Source of the DNA: Nocardioides panacis
GTDB lineage: Bacteria > Actinomycetota > Actinomycetes > Propionibacteriales > Nocardioidaceae
Length of the DNA stretch: 64,000 nt
Direction of reading: 5' to 3'
Assembly: GCF_019039255.1 (NCBI RefSeq)
Contig: NZ_CP077062.1
Coordinates: 2,294,001 to 2,358,000 of the forward strand
Position numbers and translations under genes: made by a program. The first letter of the stretch is position 1; each line of letters starts with the position of its first letter. Below the pieces are notes generated by a model. It was not told the origin of the DNA. It searched no databases and worked only from the letters and a program-made list of their open reading frames with translations. Positions 35,832 to 45,433 of this stretch are shown piece by piece.

Positions 35832-37925
35832 TCACTCGAGGCCGACGGGGTCGACCTGCACCCGGACCGGGGGCAGCTTGCGGGCCGAGCGCACGCCCTG
35901 CATCTCCACCAGCGTCCGCGACAGGGCCGCGCCGGCGGCCCGGGGCACCCGGATCACCACCCGCAGCTGGGCCGGCGCCTCGGCGTCCGCGACCGGCCCG
36001 GTCACCACGACCGGCACCGGCCCGAGCACCTCGGCCCCCGGCGGCAGCGCCAGCACCTCGACCGCCGAGGCGAGGTCGGCCTCGGGGCCGGTCAGGGTGG
36101 CCAGCCGGGAGGCGGGCGGCAGGTGCGCGGACTGCCGGTCCTCGAGCTCGCGGCCGGCGAACCCGGTCGGGTCCCAGCGCACCAGCGCCTGCAGACCGGG
36201 CTCGGACGGCTCGCCGACCGCGACCACCCGGCCGCCCTCCCCCGCCGGTCGGGCCAGTGCGGCGGCCGCGAACCAGCGGCGCAGCGCCTCCTCGACGGTG
36301 CGCAGGTCGGTGCGGCCCAGCATCAGCCAGGTGTCCAGCAGCACGACGCAGGCGTAGCCGGCCTCGGCGACCGGCTCGGCGCCCGGGGTCGCCACCACCA
36401 GCGACGGCCGGTCCTCGACGGTGGCCAGCACCCGGTCGCCGGCCGAGGTGCGCACCGGCACCGACGGGAACGCCCGGCCGATCTCCTCGGCGGTCCGCTG
36501 GTCGCCCAGCACCGGCGCCCGCAGGCCGCGCCCACCGCAGACCGCGCACGCCCAGGCGTGGTCCTCCGCCCCGCACCAGCGGCACGACGGCGGCTGGTGC
36601 GCGGCGGTCTGCCGCAGCGGGCCGGTGCAGACCGCGCAGCGGGCCGGGGTCCGGCAGGTGTCGCAGGCCAGGGAGGTGGCATAGCCCTGCCGCGGGGTCT
36701 GCAGCAGCACCGGTCCCCGGGTCAGCCCGTCGCGGATCGCGTCGTAAGCGGTGCGGGGCAGCCGGGCGGTGCGGGCGTGCGGGTCGCGCTCGAGCTCCTT
36801 GTCGGTCGCGCCGGTGATCGACACCTGCGGGGCCGCGGCCCGCAGCGCCGATCGCTCGGGCTGCAGCGTCTCGGCCCAGCCGGTGCGGACGAGGTACTCC
36901 GCCTCGACCGTGCGGGCGAACCCGCCCAGCAGGACCCCGGTCGACTCCTCGTGGGCGCGGGTCAGCAGCACCTCGCGGGTGTGCGGGTAGGGGGCGCGGG
37001 GCTCGGCGTAGAGGTCGTCACCGTCGTCCCACAGCGCCACCAGGCCGAGGTCGTGGACCGGGGCGAACGCCGCCGCGCGGGTGCCGACCACGATGCGCAC
37101 GGCCCCCCGGGACACCGCCAGGAACGAGCGGTAGCGCTGCGCCGGCCCGCTGTCGGCGGTCAGCACCACGTGCCGCCCGGCGCCGAGCACCTCGGTGAGC
37201 GCGGCGTCCAGGCGCGCGACGTCCTTGTGGTCGGGGACGCAGATCAGGCTGCCCCGCCCCGAGGCGTACGTCGCGGCCGCCGCGTGCGCGATGAGGGCGG
37301 GCCAGGAGTGCCCCGGCGTCGCGGACCAGACCGCCCGCGGGGAGCCCCCGTCGGCGAGCCGGCGCGCGAAGGCTGCTCCCCCGTCGTACCCGGACCAGGC
37401 GGCCTCCGCGGCGCCGGTGTCCGGGTCCGCCGCGGGGGCGGGCACCGAGGCCTGCTTCTCGGTGGTCGCGTGCCGGCTGGGGACCGCCAGCCGGAGCACG
37501 TCGGACCGGGTGCCGGCGTAGCGCGCCGCGACCAGCTCGGAGAGCCGGGCCACCGCCGGAGAGAGCACCGGCTCGGCGCTGACCGCGCGGCGCAACGGCA
37601 TCAGCCGGCCCTCGTGCGCGCTGCTCGCCACCCGCTCGACCACGAAGCCGTCGACGTCCTGCCCGGCGAACCGGACCTTCACCCGGGTGCCGGCCGCGAC
37701 GCTCGCGTGCAGCTTGGCCGGGACGAGGTAGTCGAAGGGCCGGTCCAGGTGTGCGAGCGGCACGTCGACCAGCACCCGTGCGACCGGCAGCTCGGGGGCC
37801 GGGTCGACCGGGAGCGGTGCCGTGGCCTTGCGCGCCGCCTGCTGCTTCGCGGCGCGGGCCCGGGCGCGGGCGAGCTCGGGCATCAGCGCCAGCTGGCCCG
37901 ACTCCTCCTGCTCCTCGTCGCTCAC
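35832..37925 (-). CDS. priA: Primosomal protein N' homologue lacking helicase motifs
   Basis: About 697 residues. The N-terminal 3'BD reads VDVPLAHLDRPFDYLVP and the eight-Cys zinc-binding region reads CDTCRTPARCAVC with CRWCG and CAVCGG. The Walker A position reads SATPGHSWPALI instead of GxTGSGKT, and the DEEH box reads WDDGDD, so ATP-driven unwinding is unlikely. This is the degenerate form usual in actinobacteria. GTG start at 37925. Probably a structural replication-restart factor. Confidence 0.9.
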   Translation of the reverse strand: MSDEEQEESGQLALMPELARARARAAKQQAARKATAPLPVDPAPELPVARVLVDVPLAHLDRPFDYLVPAKLHASVAAGTRVKVRFAGQDVDGFVVERVASSAHEGRLMPLRRAVSAEPVLSPAVARLSELVAARYAGTRSDVLRLAVPSRHATTEKQASVPAPAADPDTGAAEAAWSGYDGGAAFARRLADGGSPRAVWSATPGHSWPALIAHAAAATYASGRGSLICVPDHKDVARLDAALTEVLGAGRHVVLTADSGPAQRYRSFLAVSRGAVRIVVGTRAAAFAPVHDLGLVALWDDGDDLYAEPRAPYPHTREVLLTRAHEESTGVLLGGFARTVEAEYLVRTGWAETLQPERSALRAAAPQVSITGATDKELERDPHARTARLPRTAYDAIRDGLTRGPVLLQTPRQGYATSLACDTCRTPARCAVCTGPLRQTAAHQPPSCRWCGAEDHAWACAVCGGRGLRAPVLGDQRTAEEIGRAFPSVPVRTSAGDRVLATVEDRPSLVVATPGAEPVAEAGYACVVLLDTWLMLGRTDLRTVEEALRRWFAAAALARPAGEGGRVVAVGEPSEPGLQALVRWDPTGFAGRELEDRQSAHLPPASRLATLTGPEADLASAVEVLALPPGAEVLGPVPVVVTGPVADAEAPAQLRVVIRVPRAAGAALSRTLVEMQGVRSARKLPPVRVQVDPVGLE

Positions 37926-37989
37926 CGGACCAGTCTCCCAGCCGCCACCCTCCGGCCCGCAGCCCCTCTCGCCGGCCTGTGGACGGTGC

Positions 37990-37995
37990 TTGGAT
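37990..37995 (+). promoter_or_regulatory. -10 element for a leaderless phosphatase mRNA
   Basis: TTGGAT lies 7 nt before the ATG at 38003 and no Shine-Dalgarno sequence is visible. The spacing fits a leaderless start; the hexamer is a weak match. Confidence 0.4.
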
Positions 37996-38002
37996 GGGTG
38001 CC

Positions 38003-38713
38003 ATGACGGTGCTGACCTGGAGCGGCTGCCGCAACGTGCGCGACCTCGGCGGCCTGCCCACGACCGACGGCGCCCGCACCCGTGACCGGGCCCTCGTGCG
38101 GGCGGACTCGCTGACCCGGCTGGACCGGGCCGGCCAGGAGGCCCTCGCGGCGTACGGCGTGAGCCGGATCGTCGACCTGCGGGCCGAGCACGAGACGGCC
38201 GATCCCCCGCACCCGTTCGCCGGGCAGGAGCTCTACCGGTCGGTCCCCTGGGTCGACGTGGACCGCGAGCCGGCGCGCGACCCGTCGGCGGAGCGCGGGC
38301 TGGCCGACATCTACCGCGACAGCCTGGACCGCAACGTGCGCCAGGTCGCCGCCGGCGTGCGCGCCTTCGTCGAGGCACCCCCCGGTCCGGTGGTCGTGCA
38401 CTGCGCGGGCGGCAAGGACCGGACCGGGATGCTCGTCGGGGTGCTGCTCGAGGCCGTGGGCGTGCCCCGGGCGGTGGTCGTCGAGGACTACGCGTCCAGC
38501 GCCGGGCACCTGGGCATCGCCGAGATCGTGGCGACGCTGGGGGACGCGGAGCGGGCCCGGGTGGAGACCTACGCCTGGTCGCACCCGGAGACGCTGACCT
38601 CCGCGCTCGAGCACCTGGACGCGACGTACGGCGGGGCGGGGTCCTACCTGCGCGAGGCCTGCGGGCTGGCCGGCGCCGAGGTCGAGGCGGTGCGCCGCCG
38701 GCTGGTGGGCTGA
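38003..38713 (+). CDS. Tyrosine-protein phosphatase, lipid/PTP family
   Basis: About 236 residues. The P-loop HCAGGKDRTGMLVG is the Cx5R active site of the Y_phosphatase3 (PtpB-like) family, and NVRDLGGLPTTDG near the N-terminus is typical of it. The ATG at 38003 is preferred to 37994 because of the family start and the leaderless -10. Only plus-strand gene in a 20-kb minus-strand block. Substrate unknown. Confidence 0.9.
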   Translation: MTVLTWSGCRNVRDLGGLPTTDGARTRDRALVRADSLTRLDRAGQEALAAYGVSRIVDLRAEHETADPPHPFAGQELYRSVPWVDVDREPARDPSAERGLADIYRDSLDRNVRQVAAGVRAFVEAPPGPVVVHCAGGKDRTGMLVGVLLEAVGVPRAVVVEDYASSAGHLGIAEIVATLGDAERARVETYAWSHPETLTSALEHLDATYGGAGSYLREACGLAGAEVEAVRRRLVG

Positions 38714-38724
38714 CCGGGAACGAC

Positions 38725-38753
38725 GGAGCGCCCCGCACGAGGCGGGGCGCTCC
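38725..38753. terminator. Bidirectional terminator between phosphatase and metK
   Basis: A perfect 12-bp stem, GGAGCGCCCCGC with its complement, around the loop ACGAG. It lies midway between two converging genes, 11-13 bp from each stop, so it can serve both strands. Confidence 0.85.
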
Positions 38754-38766
38754 GGTGGGGCTGGGG

Positions 38767-39960
38767 TCAGACGCCCGCGGCGGCCTTCAGCGCGTCGACG
38801 CGGTCGGTGCGCTCCCACGTGAAGTCCGGCAGCTCGCGGCCGAAGTGGCCGTAGGCGGCGGTCTGCGCGTAGATCGGCCGCAGCAGGTCGAGGTCGGCGA
38901 TGATCGCGGCGGGGCGCAGGTCGAAGACCTCCTGGACCGCCTTCTGGATCGTCGCGACCGGGACCGACTCGGTGCCGAAGCAGTCGACGTAGAAGCCGAC
39001 CGGCTGCGCCTTGCCGATCGCGTAGGCGATCTGCACCTCGCAGCGGCGGGCCAGGCCCGCGGCGACGATGTTCTTGGCCACCCAGCGCATGGCGTACGCC
39101 GCGGAGCGGTCGACCTTGGACGGGTCCTTGCCGGAGAACGCGCCGCCGCCGTGCCGGGCCATGCCGCCGTAGGTGTCGACGATGATCTTGCGGCCGGTCA
39201 GGCCCGCGTCGCCCATCGGGCCGCCGACCTCGAAGCGACCGGTCGGGTTGACCAGCAGCCGGTAGCCGTCCGAGGGGATGTCGAACTGGGCCAGGACGTG
39301 GTCCACGACGTGCTTCTTCACGTCGGGGGTCAGCATCGTGTCGAGGCTGATGTCCTTGGCGTGCTGGGAGGAGACCACGACGGTGTCGATGCGGACGGGG
39401 CGGTCCTCGTCGTCGTACTCGATGGTGACCTGGGTCTTGCCGTCGGGGCGCAGGTAGGACATCGTCCCGTCCTTGCGGACCTCGGAGAGCCGCTCGGCGA
39501 GCCGGTGCGCGATGGTGATCGGCAGCGGCATCAGCTCGGGGGTGTCGTCGCAGGCGTAGCCGAACATCAGGCCCTGGTCGCCGGCGCCCTGCTTGTCCAT
39601 CGGGTCGACCGAGCTCTCCCGGGACTCCAGGCCGGTGTCGACGCCCTGGGCGATGTCGCCGGACTGGCCGCCGATCGCCACCATCACGCCGCACGAGTGC
39701 CCGTCGAAGCCCTTGGCCGACGAGTCGTAGCCGATCGACAGGATGCGCTCGCGGACCAGCTCCTTGACGTCGACGTAGCCGGTGGTGGTGACCTCGCCGG
39801 CGACGACCACGAGCCCCGTGGTGAGCAGGGTCTCGACGGCCACCCGGCTGTGCGCGTCCTGCTTGAGCATCGCGTCCAGGACCGTGTCACTGATCTGGTC
39901 GGCGATCTTGTCCGGGTGACCCTCGGTCACGGACTCGGAGGTGAAAAGGCGTCCAGCCAC
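38767..39960 (-). CDS. metK: S-adenosylmethionine synthase
   Basis: 397 residues. [20 protein letters not shown], the [12 protein letters not shown] signature and the [19 protein letters not shown] loop are all present. Makes SAM from Met and ATP. GTG start with AAGGGG upstream. Follows coaBC on the same strand after 67 bp. Confidence 0.97.
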   Translation of the reverse strand: MAGRLFTSESVTEGHPDKIADQISDTVLDAMLKQDAHSRVAVETLLTTGLVVVAGEVTTTGYVDVKELVRERILSIGYDSSAKGFDGHSCGVMVAIGGQSGDIAQGVDTGLESRESSVDPMDKQGAGDQGLMFGYACDDTPELMPLPITIAHRLAERLSEVRKDGTMSYLRPDGKTQVTIEYDDEDRPVRIDTVVVSSQHAKDISLDTMLTPDVKKHVVDHVLAQFDIPSDGYRLLVNPTGRFEVGGPMGDAGLTGRKIIVDTYGGMARHGGGAFSGKDPSKVDRSAAYAMRWVAKNIVAAGLARRCEVQIAYAIGKAQPVGFYVDCFGTESVPVATIQKAVQEVFDLRPAAIIADLDLLRPIYAQTAAYGHFGRELPDFTWERTDRVDALKAAAGV

Positions 39961-40001
39961 GTCGTCGTACCCCTTGGTGAGTGATGTGCTGCGGTCTGAA
40001 A

Positions 40002-40022
40002 AGTTTAGCCGCCGGGGAGACT
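40002..40022 (-). promoter_or_regulatory. Candidate metK promoter
   Basis: Between coaBC and metK the minus strand reads TAGTCT (40017-40022) and TAAACT (40002-40007), both fits to the actinobacterial TANNNT -10. The locally A/T-rich sequence stands out. No riboswitch fold was seen in this 67-bp gap. Confidence 0.45.
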
Positions 40023-40027
40023 ATGCC

Positions 40028-41299
40028 TCAGGCGGTCTCGAACCGGGCCACGACCCGGTCCCACACCGCGTGCGCCAGCGCCGACTTGGAGCCGCGCGGG
40101 ACGTGCTGCGGCTCCCCCGTCGCGTCGAGCAGCACCGCCTCGTTCTCGGTGCTGCCGAACACCTGCCCGCCGCTGACGTCGTTGACCACGAGCAGGTCGC
40201 AGCCCTTGCGGGCGAGCTTGGCGGTGGCCATCTCCAGCACGGAGGTCTCCGCGTCGCCGGTCTCCGCGGCGAAGCCGACCACGACCGAGCCGGGACGGGC
40301 CCGGTGCCGGGAGATCTCGGCCAGGATGTCCGGGTTCTGCTCCAGCGCGAGCGACGGCGCGGAGCCGTCGTCGGCCTTCTTGATCTTGGTGTCGCTGACC
40401 GCGCTCGGCCGGTAGTCGGCGGGAGCGGCGGCCATCACCACCGCGTCGGCGGTCGTGGTGCCGGCCAGCACGGCGTCGCGCAGCTGGGCGGTGGTCTCGA
40501 CGTGCACGACCTTGACCCCGGCCGGGTCCGGCAGCGTCACGTTCGCGGCGACCAGCGTGACCTCGGCACCGCGGGCCGCGGCGGCCCGGGCGAGCGCGTA
40601 GCCCTGCAGCCCCGAGGAGCGGTTGCCCAGGAACCGGACCGGGTCGAGGTACTCCCGGGTCCCGCCGGCGCTGACCAGCACGTGCCGGCCGGCCAGGTCG
40701 AGCAGGTTGGCGGCCCCGGCCCGGCCCATCACCTCGCGGGCGACCTCGAAGACCTCCGCGGGGTCCGGGAACCGGCCCTTGCCGGTGTCCGCGCCGGTCA
40801 GCCGGCCCTCGGCGGGCTCGATCACCAGCGCGCCCCGGCGGCGCAGCGTGGCGACGTTCTCGGCGGTGGCCGGGTGCTCCCACATCTCGGTGTGCATCGC
40901 CGGGGCGAACACCACCGGGCACCGGGCGGTGAGCAGGGTGTTGGTGAGCAGGTCGTCGGCGAGCCCGTGCGCGGCCCGGGCCAGCAGGTCCGCGGTGGCC
41001 GGGGCCACCACGACGAGGTCGGCGGTCTGCCCGATCCGGACGTGCGGCACCTCGTGCACGTCGGTCCAGACCTCGGCGGAGACCGGCTTGCCCGAGAGCG
41101 CCGCCCAGGTCGGGGCGCCGACGAACTCCAGCGCCGCCGCGGTCGGTACGACGGTCACGTCGTGGCCGGACTCGGTGAACCGGCGGAGCAGCTCGCACGC
41201 CTTGTACGCAGCGATGCCGCCGCTCACACCGAGGACCACGCGGGGCTTGCGTCCCGGGGGGTCGGCGTGAGGGCGGCTGTCGGCTGCGTCGCTCGCCAT
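40028..41299 (-). CDS. coaBC: Bifunctional phosphopantothenoylcysteine decarboxylase/synthetase
   Basis: 423 residues. The flavin-binding CoaC domain (1-190) has GVSGGIAAYKACEL, the catalytic HTEMW and PATA region; the CoaB synthetase domain (from ~200) has SAGGTREYLDPVRFLGNRSSG and AAPADYRP. Two steps of coenzyme A synthesis. Lies 11 bp after rpoZ. Confidence 0.95.
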   Translation of the reverse strand: MASDAADSRPHADPPGRKPRVVLGVSGGIAAYKACELLRRFTESGHDVTVVPTAAALEFVGAPTWAALSGKPVSAEVWTDVHEVPHVRIGQTADLVVVAPATADLLARAAHGLADDLLTNTLLTARCPVVFAPAMHTEMWEHPATAENVATLRRRGALVIEPAEGRLTGADTGKGRFPDPAEVFEVAREVMGRAGAANLLDLAGRHVLVSAGGTREYLDPVRFLGNRSSGLQGYALARAAAARGAEVTLVAANVTLPDPAGVKVVHVETTAQLRDAVLAGTTTADAVVMAAAPADYRPSAVSDTKIKKADDGSAPSLALEQNPDILAEISRHRARPGSVVVGFAAETGDAETSVLEMATAKLARKGCDLLVVNDVSGGQVFGSTENEAVLLDATGEPQHVPRGSKSALAHAVWDRVVARFETA

Positions 41300-41310
41300 G
41301 GTGAGGCGGC

Positions 41311-41613
41311 TCAGCCCTCGGTCGGGGTGTCGCCCTCGGCGTCGGGGTCGATGTCCTTGCAGGTGAGCAGGTCGGAGTTGATCTCGCGCAGCGCGATCGA
41401 CAGCGGCTTCTCCTGCACGTGGGTGTCCACGAGCGGGCCGACGTACTCCAGCAGGCCCTCGCCGAGCTGGGAGTAGTAGGCGTTGATCTGGCGGGCGCGC
41501 TTGGCGCTGTAGAGGACCAGCTTGTACTTCGAGTCCGTCTTGGTCAGCAGCTCGTCGATGGGCGGGTTGGTGATGCCCTCGGCGACAGGCAGGGTTCGAG
41601 ACACAGACGACAC
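41311..41613 (-). CDS. rpoZ: RNA polymerase omega subunit
   Basis: 100 residues. [20 protein letters not shown] and [15 protein letters not shown] are the conserved N-terminal helices; [10 protein letters not shown] follows. Assists folding of beta-prime. GTG start; a second GTG four codons on is possible. In the gmk-rpoZ-coaBC-metK order found across actinobacteria. Confidence 0.95.
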   Translation of the reverse strand: MSSVSRTLPVAEGITNPPIDELLTKTDSKYKLVLYSAKRARQINAYYSQLGEGLLEYVGPLVDTHVQEKPLSIALREINSDLLTCKDIDPDAEGDTPTEG

Positions 41614-41677
41614 AGGTGCAGCCTCACAGATTCAGGGGTAGACAGCCCACGAGCAGGGCCACGGCTATCAGAGGCTC

Positions 41678-42241
41678 TCAGGAGCCCTTCATCAAGGTTA
41701 CCAACTCTTCCGCAGCGAGGTGAACTTCGGTGTTCACGACCGTCACGTCGAACTCCGACTCGGCGGCCAGCTCGCCCCGGGCGGTCTCCAGGCGGCGCTC
41801 CCGCTCCTCCTCGGTCTCGGTGCCGCGACCGACCAGGCGCCGGACCAGCTCCTCCCAGGACGGTGGCTTGAGGAACACGAACAGCGCCTCCGGCATGGTC
41901 GCCCGGACCTGCCGGGCGCCCTGGAGGTCGATCTCCAGGAGCGCGGGCCGACCGGCGGCGAGCGCCTCCTCGACCGGCTTGCGCGGGGTGCCGTAGCGGG
42001 CGCGCTTGTGCACGACGGCCCACTCGAGCAGGTCGCCGTGCGCGACCAGCCGGTCGAACTCCTCGTCGGAGACGAACCAGTAGTGCCGCCCGTGCACCTC
42101 GCCGGGACGGGGAGGACGGGTGGTGGCGGACACGGAGATCCACACCTCGGGGTGGTGGCTGCGGACGTACGCCGCCACGGTGCCCTTGCCGACCGCGGTC
42201 GGCCCCGCCAGGACCGCCAGCCGGCCCTGTCGATCGGTCAC
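41678..42241 (-). CDS. gmk: Guanylate kinase
   Basis: 187 residues. The P-loop reads [10 protein letters not shown] (usually GPSGVGKST), followed by [21 protein letters not shown] for GMP binding and [10 protein letters not shown]. Converts GMP to GDP. Starts just after mihF with a 3-bp gap. Confidence 0.95.
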   Translation of the reverse strand: MTDRQGRLAVLAGPTAVGKGTVAAYVRSHHPEVWISVSATTRPPRPGEVHGRHYWFVSDEEFDRLVAHGDLLEWAVVHKRARYGTPRKPVEEALAAGRPALLEIDLQGARQVRATMPEALFVFLKPPSWEELVRRLVGRGTETEEERERRLETARGELAAESEFDVTVVNTEVHLAAEELVTLMKGS

Positions 42242-42244
42242 AGG

Positions 42245-42565
42245 TCAGCCACGCGAACCGAACTCGCGCTCGAGGGCCGCGATCTGGTTGGCGCCCAGGC
42301 CGCGCACCCGGCGGCTCTCGGAGATGCTCAGCCGCTCCATCATCTGCCGGGCCCGGACCTTGCCGAGACCGGGCATCGACTGCAGCAGGTCGACGACCCG
42401 CATCTTGCCGATGACCTCGTTCTCCTGACCCTGCTGGAGCACGTCCACGATCGAGGCGCCCGAGTGCTTGAGCCGGTTCTTGATCGCGGCCCGCTCGCGT
42501 CGGGAGGCCGCCGCCTTCTCGAGGTTCGCCTGACGCTGTTCCGGCGTGAGTCGCGGCAGAGCCAC
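42245..42565 (-). CDS. mihF: Integration host factor, actinobacterial type
   Basis: 106 residues. Contains the helix-two-turn-helix region VVDLLQSMPGLGKVRARQMMERLSI with a basic N-terminus. An actinobacteria-specific nucleoid protein. GTG start; a TAGATT -10 lies at 42608-42613. Confidence 0.95.
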   Translation of the reverse strand: MALPRLTPEQRQANLEKAAASRRERAAIKNRLKHSGASIVDVLQQGQENEVIGKMRVVDLLQSMPGLGKVRARQMMERLSISESRRVRGLGANQIAALEREFGSRG

Positions 42566-42607
42566 TGTGGGACCTCGTCCTGTGCGTGGGGGCGGATGGT
42601 GATGCGA

Positions 42608-42613
42608 AATCTA
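42608..42613 (-). promoter_or_regulatory. -10 element of the mihF-gmk-rpoZ promoter
   Basis: TAGATT on the minus strand, ~43 nt before the mihF GTG, in a short A/T-rich patch between polA and mihF. A leader of ~35 nt would follow. Confidence 0.5.
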
Positions 42614-42677
42614 GTCATGGTGGCCGGGTGGTCGCAATGTCCGGGTGTGTCGTGGCGGTGTCGGCCTCGTCACCCGG

Positions 42678-45383
42678 TCAGTGCGCCGCCTCGTGCCAGC
42701 TCGCCCCGGTGCCGACCGACACGTCGAGCGGGACCGTCAGCTCGGCCGCGGCCCCCATCTGCTCGCGCACCAGCGCCTCGAGCGCGGCCGCCTCGCCGGG
42801 GGCCACCTCGAACACCAGCTCGTCGTGCACCTGGAGCAGCATCCGCGACTGCAGCGACGACGCGGTCAGCGCCCGGTCCACGTTGAGCATCGCGACCTTG
42901 ATGATGTCGGCCGCCGACCCCTGGATCGGGGCGTTCAGGGCCATCCGCTCGGCCATCTCGCGCCGCTGCCGGTTGTCGCTGGTGAGGTCGGGCAGGTAGC
43001 GCCGCCGGCCCATGATCGTCTCGGTGAAGCCGGTCCGGCGGGCCTCGTCGACGATCCCCGCGAGGTAGTCGCGCACCCCGCCGAACGTCTCGAAGTACTC
43101 CTCCATCAGCCCGCGCGCCTCGGCCGGGTCGATGCCCAGCTGGTTGCCGAGGCCGTAGGCGGACAGGCCGTAGGCCAGCCCGTAGTTCATCGCCTTGATC
43201 TTGGCGCGCATCGCGGACGTCACGTCGCCGGCGTCCACCCCGAAGACCCGGGCCGCGGTCACCGAGTGGAAGTCCCGACCGGAGCGGAACGCCTCGATCA
43301 GGAGCTTGTCCTCGGAGAGGTGCGCCATGATCCGCATCTCGATCTGGCTGTAGTCGGCGGTCATCAGCGACTCGTAGCCGGGCCCCACGACGAACGCCTC
43401 GCGGATCCGGCGGCCCTCCTCGGTGCGGACCGGGATGTTCTGCAGGTTGGGGTCGGTCGAGGACAGCCGTCCGGTCGCCGCGATCAGCTGGTTGAACGTG
43501 GTGTGGATCCGGCCGTCGGACGCGACCGTCTTGAGCAGCCCCTCGACGGTCTGCCGCAGCCGGGCCACGTCGCGGTGCCGCAGCAGCGCGTCGAGGAACG
43601 GGTGCGGGGACTTCACCGACAGCGCCGTCAGGGCGTCGGCGTCGGTGGTGTAGCCCGTCTTGGTGCGCTTGGTCTTCGGCATCTTCAGGTCCTCGAACAG
43701 CACCACCTGGAGCTGCTTGGGCGAGCCGAGGTTGATCTCCTTGCCGATCGCGGCGTACGCCGCGTCCGCGGCCAGCTTCACCTCGCCGGCGAAGTGCGAC
43801 TCGAGCGCCTCGAGGTTCTCGACATCGACGGCGACGCCGGTCCGCTCCATCGCCGCGAGCAGGTGCACCAGCGGCAGCTCCACCCCGGTCAGCAGCGCGG
43901 TGCCGCCGCGCTCCTCCAGCTCGACGTCGAGCGCCTCGGCGAGGTCCAGGACCGCCCGGGCCTGGAGCATCGCGGCGTCGCCGGCGGAGTCCTCCCCCAC
44001 CGTGTCGAGGGTGAGCTGGCCGTCGTCGGCGGGCGCGCCCGCCTTGAGCTCGCGCTTGAGGTAGCGCAGGGTCAGGTCGGCCAGGTCGTAGGAGCGCTGG
44101 TCGGGGCGGGCGAGGTAGGCCGACAGGGCGGTGTCCCGCTCCAGGCCGGCCAGCTCCCAGCCGCGTCCGGACAGCGCCAGCATCGGGCCCTTGGCGTCGT
44201 GCAGCACCTTGGCGACCGACGGGTCCGCCAGCCACTTGGCGAGCACCTCGTCGTCCTCGGGGGAGATCTGCTCGACGTCGAGCCAGGCCGCGGCCCCGTC
44301 ACCGCTGGCCAGGGCGATCGCGAACACGTCGCCGGTCCCGGCCCGCCAGGTGCCCTGCACCTGGACCCCGACCCGGTCCTGCCCGGACGCGTGCGCCGCC
44401 AGCCAGCCGGCGAGCGCACCGGCCTCCAGGCGGGTGCCGTCGAGCTCGAAGCCGCTGTCGTCGATCTCCTCCTCGGACTCCAGGGTCGCGAACAGCCGGT
44501 CGCGCAGCACCCGGAACTCCAGGCTGTCGAAGAGCGTGTGCACCTCCTGGCGGTCCCACGGCTGGACGGCCAGGTCGTCGGGCGTCGCGCTCAGGTCGAG
44601 GTCGCAGACCAGGGCGTTGAGCCGGCGGTTGCGGATCACGTCGCCGAGGTGCTCCCGGAACGAGTCGCCGGCCTTGCCCTTGATCTCGTCCGCGTGGGCG
44701 ATCACGTTGTCGAGGCCGTCGTAGGTGGTGATCCACTTCGCGGCGGTCTTGGGGCCGACCCCCGGGACGCCGGGCAGGTTGTCCGAGGTCTCCCCGACCA
44801 GCGCCGCGAGCTCGGGGTAGCGGTGCGGCGGGAGGCCGTACTTCTCCTCGACGGCGGCGGGGGTCATCCGGGCCATCTCGGAGACGCCCCGGCTCGGGTA
44901 GAGCACCGTGGAGGTCTCGCCGACGAGCTGGAAGGCGTCCCGGTCGCCGGTGCAGATCAGCACCTCGAAGCCCTGCGCGACGGCCTGGGTGGTGAGCGTG
45001 CCGATCACGTCGTCGGCCTCGAAGCCGTCCTTCTCGATCGTCACGATGCGCAGCGCCGCGAGCACCTCCTTGACCAGGGAGACCTGGCCGGAGAACTCGT
45101 CGGGCGACTTGGAGCGGTTGGCCTTGTACTCGACGTACTCCTCGGTCCGGAAGGTCTGCCGGGAGACGTCGAACGCGACGCCGACGTGGGTGGGCTTCTC
45201 GTCGCGCAGCACGTTGATGAGCATCGAGGTGAAGCCGTAGACCGCGTTGGTGTGCTGGCCCGTGGTGGTCGAGAAGTTCTCCACCGGCAGCGCGAAGAAC
45301 GCACGGTAGGCCAGCGAGTGGCCGTCGAGGAGGAGCAGGCGCGGACGGGCGGACGAGGCGTCGGAGGCAGGCTGGTCGGGCAC
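42678..45383 (-). CDS. polA: DNA polymerase I
   Basis: 901 residues. A 5'-3' exonuclease domain (1-~300) with LLLDGHSLAYRAFFALP and GDRDAFQLV, a degenerate 3'-5' exonuclease-like middle, and a polymerase domain with DYSQIEMRIMAHLS (motif A), the O-helix AKIKAMNYGLAYGLS, and LLQVHDELVFE (motif C). Repair and Okazaki-fragment processing. GTG start. Confidence 0.97.
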   Translation of the reverse strand: MPDQPASDASSARPRLLLLDGHSLAYRAFFALPVENFSTTTGQHTNAVYGFTSMLINVLRDEKPTHVGVAFDVSRQTFRTEEYVEYKANRSKSPDEFSGQVSLVKEVLAALRIVTIEKDGFEADDVIGTLTTQAVAQGFEVLICTGDRDAFQLVGETSTVLYPSRGVSEMARMTPAAVEEKYGLPPHRYPELAALVGETSDNLPGVPGVGPKTAAKWITTYDGLDNVIAHADEIKGKAGDSFREHLGDVIRNRRLNALVCDLDLSATPDDLAVQPWDRQEVHTLFDSLEFRVLRDRLFATLESEEEIDDSGFELDGTRLEAGALAGWLAAHASGQDRVGVQVQGTWRAGTGDVFAIALASGDGAAAWLDVEQISPEDDEVLAKWLADPSVAKVLHDAKGPMLALSGRGWELAGLERDTALSAYLARPDQRSYDLADLTLRYLKRELKAGAPADDGQLTLDTVGEDSAGDAAMLQARAVLDLAEALDVELEERGGTALLTGVELPLVHLLAAMERTGVAVDVENLEALESHFAGEVKLAADAAYAAIGKEINLGSPKQLQVVLFEDLKMPKTKRTKTGYTTDADALTALSVKSPHPFLDALLRHRDVARLRQTVEGLLKTVASDGRIHTTFNQLIAATGRLSSTDPNLQNIPVRTEEGRRIREAFVVGPGYESLMTADYSQIEMRIMAHLSEDKLLIEAFRSGRDFHSVTAARVFGVDAGDVTSAMRAKIKAMNYGLAYGLSAYGLGNQLGIDPAEARGLMEEYFETFGGVRDYLAGIVDEARRTGFTETIMGRRRYLPDLTSDNRQRREMAERMALNAPIQGSAADIIKVAMLNVDRALTASSLQSRMLLQVHDELVFEVAPGEAAALEALVREQMGAAAELTVPLDVSVGTGASWHEAAH

Positions 45384-45389
45384 CCGCCC

Positions 45390-45395
45390 ACCCTA
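45390..45395 (-). promoter_or_regulatory. -10 element for leaderless polA mRNA
   Basis: TAGGGT lies 6 nt before the polA GTG with no ribosome-binding site between, so transcription likely starts at the start codon. Confidence 0.6.
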
Positions 45396-45433
45396 GTAGG
45401 CGGCGCCCCCAGCGGGACCCCGGACCGGACGGG

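Noticed and set aside
39961-40027. SAM riboswitch upstream of metK
   Set aside because: Only 67 bp are available and no conserved SAM aptamer blocks are visible.
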